Positions 41,602 to 48,629 of a stretch of 64,000 bases of DNA are shown here, one piece after another; within the stretch, counting starts at the first letter, position 1; every line of letters starts with the position of its first letter. The translations under genes and the position numbers were made by a program. The notes beneath the pieces were generated by a model. The model was not told the origin of the DNA, searched no databases, and worked only from the letters and a program-made list of their open reading frames with translations. This DNA is from Geodermatophilaceae bacterium NBWT11 (lineage in GTDB: Bacteria > Actinomycetota > Actinomycetes > Mycobacteriales > Geodermatophilaceae): assembly GCA_014218215.1 (NCBI GenBank), contig CP043652.1:2356001-2420000 (forward strand). The letters are read 5' to 3'.

Positions 41602-42425
41602 GCACCGCCCGGTCGACCGCACCGGCCCAGCCGGCGCTGCCGATCCGCGGTCTCGCCGAGTTCCTCGGCACCGCGCTGCTCGTCATCGGCGGTGTCGGCA
41701 CCGCCGTCGCCGCCCCGGACACCGGCACCGTCGGGATCGCCCTGGCCTTCGGCCTGAGCCTGCTGGTGCTGGCGTACACGATCGGCCCGGTCTCGGGCTG
41801 TCACGTCAACCCTGCCGTCACCCTCGGCGCGCTCGTCGCGGGCCGGATCGCCCCGGCCGCGGCGGGCGTCTACGTCCTCGCCCAGCTCCTGGGCGGACTC
41901 GCCGGTGCCGGCGTGGTGTTCGGCATCCGCTCGGCCGACCCGACGTTCCGCCTCTCCGTCGACGGCCTGGGCACGAACGGCTGGGGCGAGGCCTCGACCG
42001 GCGGCTACGGCATCGGCGCCGCGCTGATCGTCGAGTTCGTGCTCACGCTGCTGCTGGTGCTCACCGTGCTCACCGCGACCGCCCGGACGACGAACGCCGC
42101 CGTCGCCGGCCTGCCGATCGGGTTCGCCCTGGTCGTGGCGCACCTCGTCGCGGTCCCGATCGACGGCACCTCGGTCAACCCGGCCCGCAGCCTCGGTCCG
42201 GCGCTGATCTCGGGGGGCACCGCGCTGAGCCAGGTCTGGCTCTTCCTGCTCGTCCCGCTCGTCGGCGCACTCGCCGCCGCGCTGCTCTACAAGGTGCTGT
42301 GGCCCGCCGGGTCCGAGCAGGCCGGCGACGACGCCCCCGCCGAGGGTGGCGCCCGGGGCCGGGCCGCGCGGAACCGCACCCAGCCCGACCCCACCACCGG
42401 TCCGGCGGGCAAGCGCCGCCGCTGA
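41598..42425 (+). CDS. Aquaporin / MIP family channel
   Basis: This 275-residue six-helix channel carries both NPA boxes (HVNPAVTLG at about 72 and SVNPARSLG at about 193) and the MIP start GLAEFLGTALLVIGG. The Arg after the second NPA is the selectivity-filter arginine. Residues 240-275 are a charged tail. It is likely to be a water-specific (AqpZ-like) rather than a glycerol channel, because the second box is NPAR without the GlpF Asp. It is coupled to the small gene upstream. Confidence 0.92.
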   Translation: MSTARSTAPAQPALPIRGLAEFLGTALLVIGGVGTAVAAPDTGTVGIALAFGLSLLVLAYTIGPVSGCHVNPAVTLGALVAGRIAPAAAGVYVLAQLLGGLAGAGVVFGIRSADPTFRLSVDGLGTNGWGEASTGGYGIGAALIVEFVLTLLLVLTVLTATARTTNAAVAGLPIGFALVVAHLVAVPIDGTSVNPARSLGPALISGGTALSQVWLFLLVPLVGALAAALLYKVLWPAGSEQAGDDAPAEGGARGRAARNRTQPDPTTGPAGKRRR

Positions 42426-42432
42426 CCAACCC

Positions 42433-42470
42433 GTCCCACGGAGCGGGAACACCGTTCCGCTCCGTGGGAC
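42433..42470. terminator. Long hairpin between aquaporin and methyltransferase genes
   Basis: GTCCCACGGAGCGG-G-AA (42433-42449) pairs with TTCCGCTCCGTGGGAC (42455-42470): 16 pairs with one bulged G and a 5-nt loop. It starts 8 nt after the aquaporin stop and ends 20 nt before GTG 42490. It serves as a terminator and may also act as a leader structure for the next gene. Confidence 0.7.
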
Positions 42471-42489
42471 ACCGGTGCATGCTGCCGGT

Positions 42490-43287
42490 GTGGACACCTA
42501 CACCCACGGCCACGCCGACGCAGTCCTGCAGTCCCACCGCTGGCGCACCGCGGAGAACTCTGCCGGGTACCTGCTGCCGCACCTGCGCCCCGGCCTGGAC
42601 GTCCTCGACGTCGGCTGCGGGCCCGGCACGATCACCGTCGACCTGGCCCGGCTGGTGGCACCCGGCGGCCGGGTGACCGGTCTGGACCTCTCCCCGGCCC
42701 CGCTGGACGAGGCCCGGGCGCTGGCGGCCGAGCGTGGGGTCGACGTGGGCTTCGCCGTCGGCGACGTCTACGCCCTGGACCTCCCCGACGACAGCGTCGA
42801 CGTGGTGCACGCCCACCAGGTGCTGCAGCACCTCACCGACCCGGTCGCTGCGCTGCGCGAGATGGTGCGGGTCTGCCGGCCCGGGGGCGTGGTCGCCGTC
42901 CGGGACGTCGACTACGCCGCCACCACCTGGTTCCCGGCCGACGACGGGCTGGACCGCTGGCTGGCGCTCTACTCCCGGGTCGCCCGGGCCAACGACGCCG
43001 AACCCGACGCCGGACGGCGGCTGCGTTCCTGGGCGCACGCCGCCGGACTGCGCGACCACACCGCGACCACCTCGGCCTGGTGCTACGCCGGCGACGCCGA
43101 GCGCGAGTGGTGGGGCACCTCGTGGGCCGGCCGGGCGACGGCGTCCGCCTTCGCCGAGCAGGCCGTGTCCTACGGGCTGGCCACCCCGGCCGACCTGGAC
43201 GACGTCGCCGCGGCCTGGTCGCGCTGGGCCGCGGCCGACGACGGCTGGCTCGCCCTGCTGCACGGCGAGCTGCTGATCCGGGTCTGA
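42490..43287 (+). CDS. Class I SAM-dependent methyltransferase (UbiE/Methyltransf_11 type)
   Basis: This 265-residue protein has motif I VLDVGCGPGTITVDLA at about 37-52, the acidic strand VTGLDLS, the motif II region VDVVHAHQVLQHLTDP and motif III CRPGGVVAVRDVDY. The substrate is unknown. The start GTG 42490 follows the hairpin at 42433-42470 closely. It is convergent with the FUSC gene (4-bp gap). Confidence 0.9.
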   Translation: MDTYTHGHADAVLQSHRWRTAENSAGYLLPHLRPGLDVLDVGCGPGTITVDLARLVAPGGRVTGLDLSPAPLDEARALAAERGVDVGFAVGDVYALDLPDDSVDVVHAHQVLQHLTDPVAALREMVRVCRPGGVVAVRDVDYAATTWFPADDGLDRWLALYSRVARANDAEPDAGRRLRSWAHAAGLRDHTATTSAWCYAGDAEREWWGTSWAGRATASAFAEQAVSYGLATPADLDDVAAAWSRWAAADDGWLALLHGELLIRV

Positions 43288-43291
43288 GCGC

Positions 43292-44377
43292 TCACGCCTC
43301 CTGCGGGTGCCGGACCTGTGCCTCGAGGGCCTGCAGCGAGCGGCGGACCCCCACGGTCACCGCGCCCAGGGCGAAGAACCCCTCGTCGTCGGGGATCTCC
43401 GAGGCGCGCAGCAGGTGGGTCAGCCGGTCCAGCGCCCCGACGGCGGCGACGATGGCCGCATCGCGACCGTCGGGGTCGTCCCCGTCGTGGTACGGGGTGC
43501 GGACGACGCCGGCCAGCCCCTCGAGCGCGTCGGCGAGCACGTAGCCCGTGCCGTCGTCCACCCGGTCCAGGCCGCGGCGGTGCGGCTGGAACTCCACCAC
43601 GAGCGTGGTCAGGTCGTCGATCAGGACCGCGACCCGGTCCAGCGCGCGGGACTGCTCGCGGATGCTGCCGGCCCGGCCCTGCCAGCGGTGCGCCCGCGGG
43701 TTGGCCCGCCGGGCCCGCTCGACCTGCTGCTCGTCCCGGCGCAGCCGGTCCAGCGCGGCGTCGAGCACCTCGCCGCGCTGGTCCCAGTCGGCGGGGCTGG
43801 GCACCCGCCCGACCCGGAGGGCGACGGCGACGTCCTCGAGGTGGGCGGCCAGCAGCGAGCGGGTGACGGCGAGCTGCTCGACGGCCCGGGTGAGCAGCAT
43901 CGGCGGGAAGAGGAGCGTGGTCACCACGACCCCGACCGCGGCCCCGAGCAGGGTCAGCCCGCCGTAGCGGAGCACGTAGGACGCCGGGTCGTCGGTGCCG
44001 ACGGTGATCATCAGGACCGCCGCGAAGCTCACCCAGCTGGCCTGCTCGCGCAGCAGCCGCCACTGCTCGACCACCACGGCGATCCCGACGATGAGCGCGA
44101 TGGTCAGTGCGTTCGGCACCCCGCGGGTCAGCTCGTAGACCCCGACGGCCAGGCCGAAGCCCAGGAACATCGCGGCCACGGTCCGCCAGGCCGCCGAGAC
44201 CGAGTCGGCCACCGTCGGGTGCACGGCGATCACCGCGCCCAGCGGGGCGTAGTAGGCGTAGTCGCTCAGCGTCGGCGGCAGCAGGAGCGCGATCTGCCAG
44301 GCCAGTCCCGCCGCCACCGCTGCCCTGATCCCACGCTGCACCCACGGCCGGCGCAGCAGGTCGACCGCCTGCCTCAC
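43292..44377 (-). CDS. FUSC-family (aromatic acid exporter-like) membrane protein
   Basis: This 361-residue protein has an N-terminal membrane half with about five to six helices (IRAAVAAGLAWQIALLLPP, YYAPLGAVIAVHPTVADSV, AMFLGFGLAVGVYELTRG, ALIVGIAVVVEQW, GGLTLLGAAVGVVVTTLLFPP) and a soluble coiled-coil-like C-terminal half. The order matches the FUSC/ArAE family. The substrate is unknown. GTG 44377 begins just before the first helix. Confidence 0.87.
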   Translation of the reverse strand: MRQAVDLLRRPWVQRGIRAAVAAGLAWQIALLLPPTLSDYAYYAPLGAVIAVHPTVADSVSAAWRTVAAMFLGFGLAVGVYELTRGVPNALTIALIVGIAVVVEQWRLLREQASWVSFAAVLMITVGTDDPASYVLRYGGLTLLGAAVGVVVTTLLFPPMLLTRAVEQLAVTRSLLAAHLEDVAVALRVGRVPSPADWDQRGEVLDAALDRLRRDEQQVERARRANPRAHRWQGRAGSIREQSRALDRVAVLIDDLTTLVVEFQPHRRGLDRVDDGTGYVLADALEGLAGVVRTPYHDGDDPDGRDAAIVAAVGALDRLTHLLRASEIPDDEGFFALGAVTVGVRRSLQALEAQVRHPQEA

Positions 44378-44420
44378 CGGGTCATGATGGGACAGCCCCC
44401 GTCGTGGCCCGCCGCCGGGT

Positions 44421-44738
44421 TCAGCGGGCGGCGGCGGCGCCGGCCCGCCCGGTCTCGACCCACCCGCGCAGCGCGGCCTCGTCCTCCAGCTGCTCGGCCT
44501 GCACCACCAGCCAGCCGGCCATCTCACGGTCCCGCATGACCATCCGGGTCACCCCGGGTCGGGCGAGCAGGTCCTCGGCCCGGGCGGGGTCGCAGCGGAC
44601 CATGAGCACGCCGGCGCGGTTGGCGGCCAGCACCATCCGGCCCCCCACGAGGAAGGCCAGTCCGCCGAACATCGCCTTCTCGCTCGCCCCGGGCAGCGCG
44701 GCGCGCAGGCGGTCGGCGAGGTCCCGGTCGTAGGCCAT
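44421..44738 (-). CDS. TfoX N-terminal domain protein
   Basis: This 105-residue protein has the TfoX_N pattern: RLRAALPGASEKAMFGGLAFLVGGRMVLAAN, VLMVRCDPARAEDLL, then MRDREMAGWLVV. Stand-alone TfoX_N proteins in actinobacteria are uncharacterised and not linked to competence. The ATG follows TACGGT by 5 bases, so the transcript is probably leaderless. Confidence 0.92.
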   Translation of the reverse strand: MAYDRDLADRLRAALPGASEKAMFGGLAFLVGGRMVLAANRAGVLMVRCDPARAEDLLARPGVTRMVMRDREMAGWLVVQAEQLEDEAALRGWVETGRAGAAAAR

Positions 44739-44743
44739 GCGGC

Positions 44744-44749
44744 ACCGTA
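44744..44749 (-). promoter_or_regulatory. -10 element TACGGT of a leaderless transcript (TfoX-like gene)
   Basis: On the minus strand TACGGT (44749-44744) ends 5 bases before the ATG at 44738. No ribosome site can fit. Confidence 0.5.
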
Positions 44750-44769
44750 CTGGCTGTCGGTGCCGGTGG

Positions 44770-45228
44770 TCAGGCGTCGAGCCGGTAGCCGACCCGGTTG
44801 ACCGTGACGAGCTGGCCGGCCGCGGGCCCGAGCTTGGCGCGCACCCGCATGAGGAAGACGTCGACGGTCCGCCGTCCGGGCTCGGGGCCCGCGCCCCACA
44901 CCCGGCGCAGCAGGTCGGCGCGGGTGAGCACCTCGCCGGGCTGCCGGGCCAGCACCTCGAGCACCTCGAACTCCCGGGCGGTGAGCTGCAGCTCCTCGCC
45001 GTCCACCCAGGCCCGGTACCCCGCCGGGGCCATGGTGAGCCGGCCGACGCGGACCAGGTCGTCGGTGGGCAGGGCGGGGCTGGTCGCGTGCGCGTCCAGG
45101 GTGCGGGCCAGGGCGGCCACCTCCGCGGGGGTGGCCTCGTGCACCGAGCCGTCGTCGGCGTGCACGGACACCGCCAGCGAACCCGGTTCGTCCTCCCGCT
45201 GGTGCACCGTGATCACGGTGATGGTCAT
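44770..45228 (-). CDS. Orphan OmpR/PhoB-type winged-helix DNA-binding protein
   Basis: This 152-residue protein has no receiver domain. Residues about 60-150 are a complete OmpR/PhoB winged helix: LTAREFEVLEVLARQPGEVLTRADLLRRVWG, then RTVDVFLMRVRAKLG and VNRVGYRLD. The N-terminal ~55 residues (TVITVHQREDEPGSL) form an unrecognised small domain. It lies 100 bp downstream of pstS on the same strand and may be a phosphorylation-independent regulator of phosphate or stress genes. ATG 45228 has CTGGAG upstream. Confidence 0.85.
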   Translation of the reverse strand: MTITVITVHQREDEPGSLAVSVHADDGSVHEATPAEVAALARTLDAHATSPALPTDDLVRVGRLTMAPAGYRAWVDGEELQLTAREFEVLEVLARQPGEVLTRADLLRRVWGAGPEPGRRTVDVFLMRVRAKLGPAAGQLVTVNRVGYRLDA

Positions 45229-45328
45229 CGTCGTCTCCAGGTGACCGGGGCGGGTACGCCGACGGCCGGGGTCCACGACGGTGCGTGGGCCCCGGCCGCC
45301 GGGCCGTGCCGTTCTGCGGTGCGGTGGG

Positions 45329-46444
45329 TCAGCCGGCGTTGATCGCGTCGACGGCGGTCTGGCCCTCCTCGCGGAGGGTGTCGGAGATCGGGGCGGAGCC
45401 GGCGGCGTCGGCCGCGGCCTGCTGGCCGTCCTCGCTGATCACGTAGCCCATGAAGGCCTTGACGAGCTCGCCCTGGGCGGCGTCCTCGTAGTCGATGCAG
45501 CCGATGTGGTAGCTGACCAGCACGATCGGGTACTCGCCGGACTCCTCGGTCTGCCGGTTGACCTCGATGGCGAAGTCGTACTCGCCGCGGCCCTCGACGT
45601 TCTCGGAGTTCTCGACGACGGCGGCGGCGGCCTCGGCGGACGGGGCGACGAAGTCGTCCCCGACACCGATGTTGGCCACGCCGAGGTCGCCGGCCTGCGA
45701 GGCGTCGGCGTAGCCGATGGCGCCGGCACCGGCCTCGACGGCGGAGATGACGCCCGAGGTGCCGTTGGCGGCCTCGCCACCGGACAGCGGCCACTCGCCG
45801 TCGGCCTCGTCGGTCCAGACGTCGGGAGCGGTCTGGCCGAGGTAGTCGGTGAAGTTCTCGGTGGTGCCCGAGTCGTCACCGCGGTGCACGGGGGTGATGG
45901 CGGTCGAGGGCAGGTCGGCGTCCGGGTTGTCCGCGGCGATCTCGGCGGCGTCCCAGGTGGTGATGGAGCCGTTGAAGATCCCGGCCAGCACGGTGGGGGA
46001 GAGGTTCAGGTCGTCGACGCCGTCGAGGTTGTAGACCACGGCGATGGGCGAGATGTAGTTCGGCAGCTCGAAGACCTCGCCGCCGCCGCACCGCTCCTGC
46101 GCCGCGGCCAGCTCCTCGTCGTCCAGGTAGGCGTCGGAGCCGGCGAACGCGGTGCCGCCGTCGATGAACTGCTCACGACCGCCGCCGGAGCCGACCGGGT
46201 CGTAGTTGACCGTCACGTCGGGGGCGACGGAGGTGAAGCCGGCGGCCCAGCCCTGCATGGCGGCCTGCTGGCTGGAGGCCCCGGCGCCGACGAGCTCGCC
46301 GGAGAGGTCGGCCGAGGCGGAGTCGCCGCCGGCGGCGGTGTCGGAGCCGCCGCCCTCGTTCGAGGCGCCACAGGCGGACAGGGCCAGGGTGCTGACCAGG
46401 GCCGCGGAGAGGGCCCAGGTGCGCGTGGTGGTGCTGAGCTTCAC
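45329..46444 (-). CDS. pstS: Phosphate ABC transporter substrate-binding lipoprotein PstS
   Basis: This 371-residue lipoprotein has signal LSAALVSTLALSACG (lipobox LSAC) and the phosphate-binding fold: GAGASSQQAAMQGW, GSGGGREQFIDGGTAFAGSDAYL, PVHRGDDSGTTENFTDYL (the SGTT loop contacting phosphate) and NGTSGVISAVEAGAGAIGYAD. It captures phosphate outside the membrane. GTG 46444 is used because GAGGT lies just before it and it yields a normal signal peptide. The permease and ATPase genes (pstCAB) are not in the window. Confidence 0.93.
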   Translation of the reverse strand: MKLSTTTRTWALSAALVSTLALSACGASNEGGGSDTAAGGDSASADLSGELVGAGASSQQAAMQGWAAGFTSVAPDVTVNYDPVGSGGGREQFIDGGTAFAGSDAYLDDEELAAAQERCGGGEVFELPNYISPIAVVYNLDGVDDLNLSPTVLAGIFNGSITTWDAAEIAADNPDADLPSTAITPVHRGDDSGTTENFTDYLGQTAPDVWTDEADGEWPLSGGEAANGTSGVISAVEAGAGAIGYADASQAGDLGVANIGVGDDFVAPSAEAAAAVVENSENVEGRGEYDFAIEVNRQTEESGEYPIVLVSYHIGCIDYEDAAQGELVKAFMGYVISEDGQQAAADAAGSAPISDTLREEGQTAVDAINAG

Positions 46445-46533
46445 GAGTGACCTCATCTTGTGTTCCGGGCTCACAAGCCCGACGGGGACCGCCCGGGATC
46501 CCCCGGGTCGCTGTCGGGTGGAACGGTCCGGTC

Positions 46534-46588
46534 AGCCGGTGAGCGGACGGGTGCCGTTCGGTGGACCCCCGGTGAACGAACGGTCAAG
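46534..46588 (-). promoter_or_regulatory. PHO-box-like array of 11-nt direct repeats upstream of pstS
   Basis: Reading the minus strand, 46588 to 46534 divides into five contiguous 11-mers: CTTGACCGTTC, GTTCACCGGGG, GTCCACCGAAC, GGCACCCGTCC and GCTCACCGGCT. Units 2, 3 and 5 match the actinobacterial PhoP unit G(T)TCACC-N4; units 1 and 4 are degenerate. The array ends about 90 bp before the pstS start, the right place for PhoP activation during phosphate starvation. Confidence 0.65.
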
Positions 46589-46686
46589 AAGAGGTCACGG
46601 ACCTGTGACGACGACGGCTGCTCGCCCGCCGGCCACCCGGCGTTCACCCGCGGCGTGACGAGGGTCTCGGGGCGCCCGCCCGGACC

Positions 46687-46780
46687 CGGCGTCGATCAGC
46701 TCCGACGAGGAGAGTGCGTCCTCCTCCACCGGCGTCGGTGGAGGAGGACGCACGGTGGTCGTCCCAGCTGATCGACGCCG
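46687..46780. repeat. 94-nt nested inverted repeat between merR and pstS
   Basis: The outer arms CGGCGTCGATCAGCT (46687-46701) and AGCTGATCGACGCCG (46766-46780) are perfect over 15 nt. Nested inside is a second perfect pair of 17 nt, GTGCGTCCTCCTCCACC (46714-46730) and GGTGGAGGAGGACGCAC (46737-46753), with a 6-nt loop. The outer arm ends 8 nt before the MerR stop, so it probably ends that transcript. Its size and two-tier symmetry also resemble a miniature mobile or REP-type element. Confidence 0.75.
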
Positions 46781-46787
46781 ACGAGGG

Positions 46788-47549
46788 TCAGGTCGCGGGG
46801 TGCTCGGCGTTGGCGACGACGGCGGTGCTGACGTACTGCGCGAGGCCGGGGGCGATCGCGTCGTAGTACCGGGTGAACCGGTCGTCCTCCACGTACATCC
46901 GGCCCAGGCAGGCGTGCAGCTCCGGCGGGCAGTCGTACCAGCGGGTGGTGATCTGCTGGCGGTGCTCCTCGGCCAGGTCCCGTGCCCGCTGCCCGTCGGC
47001 GGGGGCGCCCTCGGCCAGTGCGGCGGCGAAGCGGGCCTCCAGGTCGGCGGTCTCGGCCTTGACGTCGAGCCAGTCCTGCTTGCTCATCGCCTGCTGCCGC
47101 CCTTGCGACTGCGCCCAGGCGTCGGTGTCGCCCCAGCGCTCCTGGGCCTCGTCGGCGTACTGCTCGGGCAGCCAGTCGCCGAACACCTCGAACCGCTCCT
47201 CCGGGGTCAACGAGATCCCCATCTGCCGTGCCTCCATCTCCTTCTCGACGGCCGCGACCATCTGGTGCGTCCGGTCCAGCTGCTCGGTGAGCAGCCGGTG
47301 CTGTCGACGCAGGTGTTCCCCCGCGTCGACGTCCGGGTCGTCCAGCAGTGCGCCGATCTCCTCGAGGCCGAAGCCGAGCCCGCGGTAGAGCAGCACGCGC
47401 TGCAGCCGGTCGACGTCGGGCACGTCGTAGACGCGGTACCCCGCCGACGTACGGCCGGACGGCGTCAGCAGCCCGATCCGGTCGTAGTGGTGCAGCGTGC
47501 GCACCGTGACCCCGGCCAGCCGGGCGAGCTCTCCCACCGTGTGGCTCAC
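46788..47549 (-). CDS. MerR-family regulator with TipAS-type ligand domain
   Basis: This 253-residue protein has a MerR HTH at about 1-70 (HTVGELARLAGVTVRTLHHYDRIGLLTP, YRVYDVPDVDRLQRVLLYR), a coiled coil at about 75-115, and a C-terminal TipAS domain (RFEVFGDWLPEQYADEAQERWGDT, CPPELHACLGRMYVEDDRFTRYYDAIAPGLAQY). TipAS domains bind thiopeptide or other antibiotics, making the protein a drug-responsive activator. GTG 47549 has GAGGAGGGG upstream. It probably controls its own promoter (47576-47606). Confidence 0.92.
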   Translation of the reverse strand: MSHTVGELARLAGVTVRTLHHYDRIGLLTPSGRTSAGYRVYDVPDVDRLQRVLLYRGLGFGLEEIGALLDDPDVDAGEHLRRQHRLLTEQLDRTHQMVAAVEKEMEARQMGISLTPEERFEVFGDWLPEQYADEAQERWGDTDAWAQSQGRQQAMSKQDWLDVKAETADLEARFAAALAEGAPADGQRARDLAEEHRQQITTRWYDCPPELHACLGRMYVEDDRFTRYYDAIAPGLAQYVSTAVVANAEHPAT

Positions 47550-47575
47550 GGCCCCTCCTCTCTCTGACGATCTCG

Positions 47576-47606
47576 ACTGAAGCGCCTGACGTCGCGTCAG
47601 GGTCAA
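47576..47606 (-). promoter_or_regulatory. MerR-type promoter with 19-bp spacer and internal palindrome
   Basis: On the minus strand TTGACC (47606-47601) and TTCAGT (47581-47576) are separated by 19 bp, the overlong spacing diagnostic of MerR-activated promoters. The spacer contains CCTGACG-CGA-CGTCAGG (47601-47585), a perfect 7+7 palindrome. It lies 27 bp upstream of the merR start, indicating autoactivation on ligand binding. Confidence 0.75.
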
Positions 47607-47613
47607 CCCCGCT

Positions 47614-47672
47614 CCCGACGAGAAACGCCCTTCTCGTCAGCGTCCCTGACGAGAAGGGCGCTTCTCGTCGGG
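47614..47672. repeat. Hairpin with 27-bp arms upstream of the haloalkane dehalogenase gene
   Basis: Arms 47614-47640 and 47646-47672 are complementary over 27 nt with one mismatch, around a 5-nt loop. The right arm contains GACGAGAAG-GGCG-CTTCTCGTC, a smaller palindrome that recurs almost unchanged at 55791-55814. It lies in the gap between divergent merR and the dehalogenase gene, so it is not simply a terminator of either. Confidence 0.7.
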
Positions 47673-47704
47673 CGTGGGCGGGGGGACGGGGCCAGGATCG
47701 GGGC

Positions 47705-48586
47705 GTGCTGCCCTCCCCGGACGACCGCTTCCCCCGCTCCCGCGTCAGCATCCGCGGCAAGGAGATGGCCTACGTCGACACCGGGTCCGGGGAGACGATC
47801 CTGTTCCTGCACGGCAACCCGACGTCGTCCTACCTGTGGCGCAACGTCATCCCGCACCTCACCGACCAGGGCCGGTGCGTGGCGCCGGACCTGATCGGCA
47901 TGGGCGAGTCGGACAAGCTCGAGGACCCCGGCCGCGGCACCTACTCCTTCGCCACGCACGCGGCGTACCTGGAGGACCTGCTCGAGGACCTGCAGCTCGG
48001 CGACCGGATCACCCTGGTGCTGCACGACTGGGGCTCCGCGCTCGGGTTCGACTGGGCCTCCCGGCACCCCGAGCGGGTGCGGGCGATCGCGTTCACCGAG
48101 GCCATCGTCAGCCCGCTGCTCTGGGCGGACTGGCCCCGGGCGGCCAAGGGGGTCTTCCAGGGCATGCGCTCGGACGCCGGGGAGTCCCTGGTCCTGGACC
48201 GCAACACCTTCGTCGAGCGGATCCTCCCCGCCTCGACCCTGCACGGGCTGACCCCGGAGGCCCACGACCGGTACCGGCAGCCGTTCCTGGAGCGGGAGGA
48301 CCGCTGGCCCACGCTGGAGTGGCCGCGGCAGATCCCGATCGAGCACGTGCCGCCGGACGTGCACGACGTCGTCGACCACTACGGGCAGTGGCTGGCGCAC
48401 TCCGAGGTGCCCAAGCTGTTCCTGGACGCCGACCCGGGCTCGATCCTCACCGGGCGGCTGCGGCACCTGGTGCGTCGGTGGCCGGCGCTGACCGAGGTCA
48501 CCGTGCCGGGCTCGCACTTCGTGCCCGAGGACTCCCCGCACGAGCTGGGGACGGCGATCGCGGACTGGCTGCGCAGCCTGCCCTGA
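47705..48586 (+). CDS. Haloalkane dehalogenase (LinB/DhaA group)
   Basis: This 293-residue alpha/beta hydrolase shows the complete active site of subfamily II at LinB numbering: Asn38 (HGNPTSSYLW), nucleophile Asp108 and halide-binding Trp109 (LHDWGSALGFDW), acid Glu132 (FTEAIVSP) and base His271 (PGSHFVPEDSP). It hydrolyses carbon-halogen bonds of haloalkanes to alcohol and halide without cofactor. GTG 47705 is supported because it places Asn38, Asp108 and Glu132 at LinB positions. It is divergent from the TipA-type merR. Confidence 0.92.
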   Translation: MLPSPDDRFPRSRVSIRGKEMAYVDTGSGETILFLHGNPTSSYLWRNVIPHLTDQGRCVAPDLIGMGESDKLEDPGRGTYSFATHAAYLEDLLEDLQLGDRITLVLHDWGSALGFDWASRHPERVRAIAFTEAIVSPLLWADWPRAAKGVFQGMRSDAGESLVLDRNTFVERILPASTLHGLTPEAHDRYRQPFLEREDRWPTLEWPRQIPIEHVPPDVHDVVDHYGQWLAHSEVPKLFLDADPGSILTGRLRHLVRRWPALTEVTVPGSHFVPEDSPHELGTAIADWLRSLP

Positions 48587-48629
48587 AACCGGTGGCCCGA
48601 CGGCGGGCGGGGCTGGCAGGGTCGGGCCG

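Larger units (their letters stand above)
46445..46787. other. 343-bp intergenic region: PHO-box array plus nested palindrome
   Basis: There is no gene here. From left to right it holds the pstS leader, five 11-nt PHO-box-like repeats (46534-46588), a second pair of such repeats on the plus strand (46631-46652) and a 94-nt nested inverted repeat (46687-46780). Confidence 0.7.
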
